A DNA stretch of 64,000 nt, taken from an uncultured Selenomonadales bacterium. Lineage in GTDB: Bacteria > Bacillota > Negativicutes > Selenomonadales > Selenomonadaceae. Location of the stretch: assembly GCA_900321035.1 (NCBI GenBank), contig ONUH01000008.1:61974-125973 (forward strand). Direction: 5' to 3'. The translations under genes and the position numbers were made by a program. The notes beneath the pieces were generated by a model. That model did not search any database. It was not told where the DNA came from and worked only from the letters and a program-made list of their open reading frames with translations. Of this stretch, positions 58,429 to 64,000 are shown one piece after another (position 1 is the stretch's first letter; each line of letters starts with the position of its first letter).

Positions 58429-59712
58429 ATGAGCGATTACAAATTTGAGACTTTGCAGCTTCACGTGGGACAGGAGCAGCCGGATCCGGCGACCGACGCG
58501 CGCGCCGTCCCTATTTATCAGACCACTTCCTATGTGTTTCGGAACAGCAAGCATGCGGCTGACCGCTTTGGACTGGCGGATGCAGGCAACATTTACGGTC
58601 GCCTGACGAATTCCACCCAGGACGTTTTGGAAAAGCGAGTCGCAGCGTTGGAAGGCGGAAGCGCCGCGCTTGCCCTCGCTTCCGGTGCGGCGGCCATCAC
58701 TTACACCATTGAGGCGCTTGCTGCGAACGGGGGACATATCGTCGCACAGCAGACCATTTACGGCGGAACCTATAACCTGTTGGCGCATACGCTGCCGCAG
58801 TACGGCGTCGAGACGACCTTCGTGGACGCCCATAATCTTTCCGAGGTGGAAGGCGCTATCAAGGACAACACGCGGGCGATTTATCTCGAAACCCTCGGCA
58901 ACCCGAACAGCGATATCCCCGACATCGACGCCATCGCGAAAATCGCCCATAAACACGGACTGCCACTGGTCATTGACAACACGTTCGGTACGCCGTACCT
59001 CATCCGCCCCATTGAGCACGGCGCGGATATCGTCGTCCATTCCGCGACGAAATTCCTCGGCGGCCACGGCACGACTCTTGGCGGCATCATTGTGGAGGCC
59101 GGGAAGTTTGATTGGAAGGCGAGCGGGAAATATGCGAACATCGCCGACCCGAATCCCAGCTATCACGGCGTATCCTTCTATGACGCGGTAGGACCGGCGG
59201 CGTTCGTGACGTATATCCGGGCCATCCTGCTTCGCGACACCGGAGCGACCATCTCGCCGTTCAACGCATTCCTGCTCCTGCAGGGCGTGGAAACGCTTTC
59301 CCTCCGCTTGGAGCGGCACGCGGAGAACACCAAGAAGGTCGTGCAGTTCCTTTCCAAGCATCCGCAGGTGGAAAAAGTGAACCATCCGTCCCTGCCGAAG
59401 CACCCGGACCACGCCCTTTACAAGAAATATTTTCCCAACGGCGGCGCGTCCATTTTCACCTTTGAAATCAAGGGCGGGCAGAAGGAAGCGTGGAAATTCA
59501 TCGACAACCTGAAGATTTTCTCCCTGCTGGCCAACGTGGCGGACGTCAAGAGCCTTGTCATTCATCCGGCGACTACGACCCATTCCCAGCTCTCCGAGGA
59601 GGAGCTTTTAGAGCAGGGCATCAAGCAGAACACGATTCGCCTTTCCATCGGAACGGAGCATATTGACGACATCCTCGCCGATTTGGAGAACGGTTTTGCC
59701 GCCGCGAAATAA
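58429..59712 (+). CDS. metY: O-acetylhomoserine sulfhydrylase (MetY-type)
   Basis: This 427-residue PLP enzyme of the Cys/Met metabolism family forms homocysteine from O-acetylhomoserine and sulfide. Hallmarks are the N-terminal [20 protein letters not shown] and [13 protein letters not shown], the [18 protein letters not shown] segment, the PLP lysine in [18 protein letters not shown], and the C-terminal [20 protein letters not shown]. Length and the TTHSQLS motif fit MetY better than MetB or MetC. AAAGGAGAG precedes the ATG, and cysK follows 14 bases downstream. Confidence 0.93.
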   Translation: MSDYKFETLQLHVGQEQPDPATDARAVPIYQTTSYVFRNSKHAADRFGLADAGNIYGRLTNSTQDVLEKRVAALEGGSAALALASGAAAITYTIEALAANGGHIVAQQTIYGGTYNLLAHTLPQYGVETTFVDAHNLSEVEGAIKDNTRAIYLETLGNPNSDIPDIDAIAKIAHKHGLPLVIDNTFGTPYLIRPIEHGADIVVHSATKFLGGHGTTLGGIIVEAGKFDWKASGKYANIADPNPSYHGVSFYDAVGPAAFVTYIRAILLRDTGATISPFNAFLLLQGVETLSLRLERHAENTKKVVQFLSKHPQVEKVNHPSLPKHPDHALYKKYFPNGGASIFTFEIKGGQKEAWKFIDNLKIFSLLANVADVKSLVIHPATTTHSQLSEEELLEQGIKQNTIRLSIGTEHIDDILADLENGFAAAK

Positions 59713-59726
59713 GAGGAGGGAAAAAC

Positions 59727-60659
59727 ATGGCGAACGTATATAAAGGAACGCTGGGCCTGATCGGCAACACGCCGCTGGTGGAAGTGGTGAATATCGAGAA
59801 AGAGCTTCGGCTGGAAGCGACCGTACTCGCGAAGCTGGAATATTTCAATCCGGCAGGAAGCGTGAAGGACCGCATCGCGAAAGCGATGATTGAAGACGCG
59901 GAGGAGAAAGGGCAGCTCAAGGAGGGCTCCGTCATCATCGAGCCGACCAGCGGCAATACGGGCATCGGCCTCGCCGCCATCGCCGCCGCCAAGGGGTATC
60001 GCATTATCCTCACCATGCCGGAGACAATGAGCGTAGAGCGCCGGAATATTTTGAAATCCTACGGCGCGGAACTGGTGCTTACGGACGGGTCGAAAGGCAT
60101 GAAAGGCGCCATCGCGAAAGCGGACGAGCTGGCGAAGGAAATTCCGGGAAGCTTTATCCCGGGGCAGTTTGTGAATCCGGCGAACCCCGCCGTTCACAAA
60201 GCGACTACCGGCCCTGAGATTTGGCGGGACACGGACGGAAAAGTGGACGTCTTCATCGCGGGCGTCGGAACCGGCGGGACTGTCACCGGAACAGGAGCGT
60301 ATCTGAAAGAGAAGAATCCGGCCGTCAAGGTCGTGGCGCTGGAACCGGAAGATTCCCCCGTACTCTCCGAGGGCAAAGCCGGCCCGCATAAGATTCAGGG
60401 TATCGGCGCGGGCTTCGTGCCGGAGGTTTTGGACGTCAACGTGTACGACGAAGTCTTCCGTGCGACTGCCGAGGATTCCTTTGCTGCCGCGAAGCTGTTG
60501 GCGAAAAAGGAAGGCATTTCCGTCGGCATTTCCTCGGGCGCGGCGCTGCATGCTGCCATTGAGCTGGCGAAACGCCCGGAAAATAAAGGCAAGGTCATTG
60601 TCGCTCTGCTTCCCGACAGCGGGGACAGATACTATTCCACGCCGTTGTTCACGGAGTAA
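59727..60659 (+). CDS. cysK: Cysteine synthase A (O-acetylserine sulfhydrylase)
   Basis: This 310-residue fold-type II PLP enzyme makes cysteine from O-acetylserine and sulfide. The PLP lysine lies in [15 protein letters not shown], the substrate loop is [16 protein letters not shown], and the phosphate-binding glycine loop is [17 protein letters not shown]. The C-terminal [20 protein letters not shown] and [15 protein letters not shown] are typical of CysK. AGGAGGG gives the ribosome site. With metY it forms a sulfide-assimilation operon supplying both cysteine and homocysteine. Confidence 0.95.
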   Translation: MANVYKGTLGLIGNTPLVEVVNIEKELRLEATVLAKLEYFNPAGSVKDRIAKAMIEDAEEKGQLKEGSVIIEPTSGNTGIGLAAIAAAKGYRIILTMPETMSVERRNILKSYGAELVLTDGSKGMKGAIAKADELAKEIPGSFIPGQFVNPANPAVHKATTGPEIWRDTDGKVDVFIAGVGTGGTVTGTGAYLKEKNPAVKVVALEPEDSPVLSEGKAGPHKIQGIGAGFVPEVLDVNVYDEVFRATAEDSFAAAKLLAKKEGISVGISSGAALHAAIELAKRPENKGKVIVALLPDSGDRYYSTPLFTE

Positions 60660-60712
60660 GACGGCAAATATTTTTTCGGAAGAAAACATTGCAAAGTCCC
60701 TTCATATTCATG

Positions 60713-60755
60713 AAAAGCCGCTCGTTTCCGATATTCGGGAAGTGAGCGGCTTTAG
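60713..60755 (+). terminator. Terminator after cysK
   Basis: AAAAGCCGCTC pairs with GTGAGCGGCTTT (60714-60724 with about 60741-60753), and an inner TTCC/GGGAA stem extends it. Confidence 0.78.
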
Positions 60756-60858
60756 GTTGCTGCGCTCTAATTCTTCTTAGCGGAACGTTTTCTTAAACAC
60801 TCCTGAGCGGAGAGGATGTGTATTTATTTATAGAAAACATCGAGGAAAAGGAAAAAAT

Positions 60859-60896
60859 TTGAAGTAAGAAAATAAGAATTTCTTGTCTCGATTATT
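60859..60896. repeat. AAGTAAGAAA intergenic hairpin, copy 5 (degenerate)
   Basis: TTGAAGTAAGAAAATAAG is followed by AATTTCTTGTCTCGATTATT. The arms pair imperfectly. It lies between cysK and flagellin, next to a TATAGAAAAC decamer at 60829. Confidence 0.5.
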
Positions 60897-60965
60897 TAGT
60901 GTTCCAAAATGTGAATGCGTGGATAGGAAAATACAAAAATAGGATAAAACTCCTTACTTTCAGTT

Positions 60966-60992
60966 TAAGTTTTTTTGAAAAAATGCGATAAT
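60966..60992 (+). promoter_or_regulatory. Sigma-28-like flagellar promoter
   Basis: TAAG (60966-60969) and GCGATAAT (60985-60992) are 15 bases apart, close to the flagellar sigma consensus TAAA-N15-GCCGATAA. It lies about 50 bases upstream of the flagellin start. Confidence 0.65.
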
Positions 60993-61043
60993 ATAAATGA
61001 TAGGTACTCTATGTCGAAATTTGGCATGAGGGATGGATGCGCC

Positions 61044-63866
61044 ATGGCTATTACGATTATGAATGACGCTTCAGCGGCAATGACGCTGGGCGAGCTGAAC
61101 AAAAATATTTCTCAGCTTGGCAAACAGTTGAAGAAGGTTTCCTCCGGGCAGCGTATCAACAGCGCCGGGGACGATGCGTCCGGGTACAGCATCTCGGAGA
61201 AGATGCGCGTGCGCATCCGCGCCCTCGACCAGGACGAGCGCAACGTGTAGAACGGCGCGGCGCTGCTTCGGACGGCGGAAGGCGCCATCCAGCAGCAGAT
61301 CGAGATCATGAAGACCATCAAGGAAAAGGTCATCGACGCAGACAACGACACGAACACGGACCTTGACCGCGCCACGATACAGAAGGAAATCGACCAGGGG
61401 TATCGGCAGATCGAGGATATCGCAAGAGAGACGAACTACAACGGGAAATATCTGCTCACGGGCGACACGGTGAGCGAAAAAGTTTTCAGCTGGGAGATAT
61501 TGGACAAGCCGGTGCCGACGGGAGGCGACCTTGGGATTATCAAGACGACCTATGCCGGGAGTCTCGACGGCGTGGAAGGCCCTTTCGGCCTGTTCAGCGA
61601 GCCATGGTCGAGTTCAAATTCGACAGGGTTGGAGCCGGTCAAGATAGACGAACTGCATCTTGCTAAAAGCAACAAATTTCCAAACGACCCGAATGCGGTT
61701 CCGCATATCTTTTCATTGGATTTGACCGGCAAAAGCGCGAGTGAATTGAATAACAAAGGTTTTTACATATATAATAAATATTTCGTGCTGACGGATAACA
61801 AAAACAATAAATATCGTTACGTGGACGATTCCAACGAAATTGACATCAGTGGAAAGAGTGAGGATCAAGTGGCCGTTGCTATCGAAGAGAGGATAAACTC
61901 CTTATTCTCACCATCTGTGCTCACGGCGACAACGGAAGGCGCAAAGGTGACTTTTACGGGCAAGACGGCGGGACAGTCTATTTATTATTCTGCGCTAAGT
62001 GATTCCGGTGGTCAGGGTACAACTGGTTCTTATAAATATGGAACCGGAAAATTTACGTCGAAGTCTTTTACTAACGGGTTGGATGAAAAAAAGAAAGATC
62101 CGAACGATCCTGATGCGCCGTATTGGGAGGCGCAGGCGGCGTCTTGTACCGTTCCTCTTGGAACTACGGTGTCGGCGGGGCAATTTATTACGCTGAACGG
62201 ATCGACGACTGCTGTCGTTGAGTTTGTGGATGGCTCAAACGGGCTTAATTATTCTGAAGGCCACTATAAGGTTGGAAAAGACTGGAGAGGAAGTGGTACT
62301 GTAGCGGGCATGACTTTCGAGCGTAAGACAAACGGGGATTTGGTATTGACTGCGACGAAAGCCGGATACAGCGGAAACAGTTATTCTGTGTGGGATGGAA
62401 AATATGTTTCAGAGGGAACGGGTGAGACATACACGGAATATAAAGCGATTTCCGGGTTTGTCGATGTACAACCGGCGAAAAGTCACCCAAAGTTGACTAT
62501 CAATCTTTCCGATTACAAGGACAAGCACAAGGAAGCTTTGGAAGATTTCATAGATACATTGAACGGCAAAGTGATTTCTCATTCCCGAACAAGCACTTAT
62601 CACGGGAAAAAAGACAGCAATTACAGCTATTACACTATTTACGAGGCTGAATTTGTGGATTCTGCATCCAACCTTTCCGAGCAATATCGAGATAAATACG
62701 ATAAAGGAATAGACATCGATCTGAACGCACTCCGTTCCACAGTCAACGATACGACTTCCATTGCAGAAGCGTTTGCTGCACTGATGAAGGACAAGCTGGG
62801 AGGGAAGACGACCGTTTCTATCAATGAGGACGGAAATTTGGTAATTGCTGCAATGCAAGATAATATTAACGGGAGTAATGAATATTTGCATGTTCATGAG
62901 GCGTCGTGGCGTTCCCTTGACATCGACTTGAACGACTTGTTTGCGAAGGGCCTGTCCATTCCGGAGGATTTGGATATGCAGGGATTCCGAGCATACTGTG
63001 CGACGGATGCCAGCCAGTGGTTCAATTTTGAGTTCGTCAACGGCATGGAGAATCTTGATGACAAGCCTGCCAGCGGCACGGACGAATTTGACATCAAGTC
63101 GATTATGATTGACGTCAGCGAGGTTACGGACGCCGCGTCTCTGGCGAAGGCCATCTATGAGCAGGGAAACCCGGAACTGACATGGGGATCGCCGAATCCT
63201 GCAAGTCAGGATTACAATTCGTTGAACCATCACATGCGGATTGCCGCCGACACGAAGAACGGGATTGTGACGCTGTACGATCAGCGGCAGTATTTTGTCG
63301 GCAAAAGCGCAGGCTATGATTATCAGGAAAAGGGCGCGAAGACGAAGGACGGGATATTGGACAACGTCATCCGGTCCACGCGAAAAATTTACGTCAAGGA
63401 CCTCGTGATCCAGCATACCGACCATGCCAGTCAAAATCTTCATGTCCGCGTGCCGCAGACGTCCATGGATCATCTTTTCGGCTATATCCCCGGCGACAGG
63501 GATTTGTCGGAATTCAACGTATTGTCCGCCGCGAGCAGGGAAGAGCTGCTTGGCAACAAAGCGGGGAAGGCCCGAAACGGCAGGATCGTTCCGAAAGACG
63601 AGCCGGGGCTTTTGGATACGGCCCTCGACTATCTGACAAGCGCGAATACGCTGATCGGCGCGCAGATCATGCGGCTCGGCATGGCGGAGAACAATATCGT
63701 CACTTCCCGCGAAAGCACCGTGTTCAGCGAATCGACGATCCGCGACGCGGATATGGCGAAGGAAATGACCGACTACACGAAGGCGAACGTCCTGGCGCAG
63801 TCCGCCCAGTCCATGCTGGCGCAGGCGAACCAGAACAGCTCCGCCATTTTGAGTTTGCTGCAGTAA
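61044..63866 (+). pseudogene. Large flagellin with in-frame amber codon
   Basis: From the ATG at 61044 the frame gives a standard flagellin D0/D1 N-terminus (ITIMNDASAAMTLGELNKNI, SGQRINSAGDDASGYSISEK, DQDERNV), then TAG at 61248-61250 (codon 69), then NGAALLRTAEGAIQQQIEIM and an uninterrupted 870-codon frame. That frame contains a large variable central domain and a normal flagellin C-terminus (NNIVTSRESTVFSESTIRDA, AQSAQSMLAQANQNSSAILS). Related flagellins have Gln at the stop position, so one C-to-T change (CAG to TAG) explains it. Read through, the product is 940 residues. A sigma-28-like promoter precedes it. Confidence 0.9.
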
Positions 63867-63881
63867 CGACGTATTTTCGGG

Positions 63882-63908
63882 AAAAGCCGCGGAAGCGGCT
63901 TTTTTTTT
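63882..63908 (+). terminator. Terminator after flagellin
   Basis: AAAAGCCGC (63882-63890) pairs with GCGGCTTTT (63895-63903) around GGAA, followed by a long T-run. Confidence 0.88.
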
Positions 63909-63915
63909 GTATCTC

Positions 63916-64000
63916 GAAAACCCCCGGTTCGACCGGGGGTTCAGTTACCTTATAGGTATGAGTCTTCAAAGGAACGAAAAAGCCCTCCTGTGATAAGATG
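63916..64000 (-). mobile_element. Possible end of an IS200/IS605-type element at the window edge
   Basis: AACCCCCGG and CCGGGGGTT form a perfect GC-rich hairpin (about 63918-63941), then come CAGTTACCTTATAGGTATGA and AAAGCCCTCCTG up to the edge. The subterminal hairpin and spacing resemble ends of IS200/IS605 elements, which have hairpins instead of inverted repeats. The transposase would lie beyond the window, so this is tentative. Confidence 0.3.

Noticed and set aside
61248..61250. Pyrrolysine or general TAG recoding as explanation of the flagellin amber
   Set aside because: RF1 is encoded in this window and no other conserved gene here has an internal TAG; only this one case is seen.

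Overview
This 64 kb window looks like chromosome from a Gram-type-negative anaerobic Firmicute, most probably a Negativicute (Selenomonas-like). The reasons are strong AGGAGG-type ribosome binding sites, a DUF1385-prfA-prmC-tsaC-rpiB-glyA-upp gene order, oxygen-independent ribonucleotide reductase, haem/corrinoid precursor genes, periplasmic enzymes and lipoproteins, and a flagellin. The coding DNA is mostly GC-rich with long antisense shadow frames. Several accessory blocks are clearly more AT-rich. The genus assignment is inference; no rRNA gene is present.

Layout. 0-4.3 kb: tetrapyrrole genes (3' end of hemD, hemB, hemL) with a NYN/LOTUS RNA-binding protein. 4.4-10.1 kb: iron alcohol dehydrogenase, SGNH hydrolase, YigZ, a two-helix membrane protein and a YddA/SbmA-type ABC exporter. 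10.2-11.9 kb: HicAB module and decayed gene fragments. 12.0-18.2 kb: an accessory island with an XRE regulator, a Ycf46-type AAA ATPase, a protein with a glycine-zipper tail, a 49-residue zinc-finger-like protein, and two tandem paralogues that share about 190 N-terminal residues but carry different tails (rubredoxin-like or Sel1 repeats). 18.8-28.7 kb: tRNA-Gly, a ClpX paralogue, rpmE and housekeeping genes up to an MscS channel. 28.7-32.4 kb: nrdD, a separate small gene carrying the glycyl-radical motif, and nrdG. 32.4-39.4 kb: a defence/toxin island (DinJ with a frameshifted YafQ, a zeta toxin pair, a serine-dehydrogenase-type protease, and a fused nuclease-methylase-specificity restriction enzyme). 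39.5-40.7 kb: a candidate small RNA, then an EndoU toxin lipoprotein and its probable immunity gene. 40.8-47.0 kb: a wall-sugar operon (alpha/beta hydrolase, PTS EIIBC, PheC-like protein, frameshifted DUF3781, GH73-TPR, GH84). 47.1-54.5 kb: a minus-strand operon with a solute-binding lipoprotein, two ABC ATPases, a double permease and an alkylsulfatase. 54.6-64 kb: a GT41-like glycosyltransferase, YjfB, a zinc-ribbon protein, an orphan amino-acid binding lipoprotein, metY-cysK behind a long structured leader, and a large flagellin interrupted by one in-frame amber codon.

The most notable points are the split anaerobic ribonucleotide reductase, the AAA-ATPase island with head-sharing paralogues, the lipoprotein EndoU toxin/immunity pair, the orphan structured RNAs, and four single-base lesions (yafQ, DUF3781, an AAA_14 ATPase, flagellin) in otherwise intact frames. 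Two families of intergenic repeats (an AAGTAAGAAA hairpin and a CTCCCTC/GAGGGAG hairpin) punctuate operon ends.
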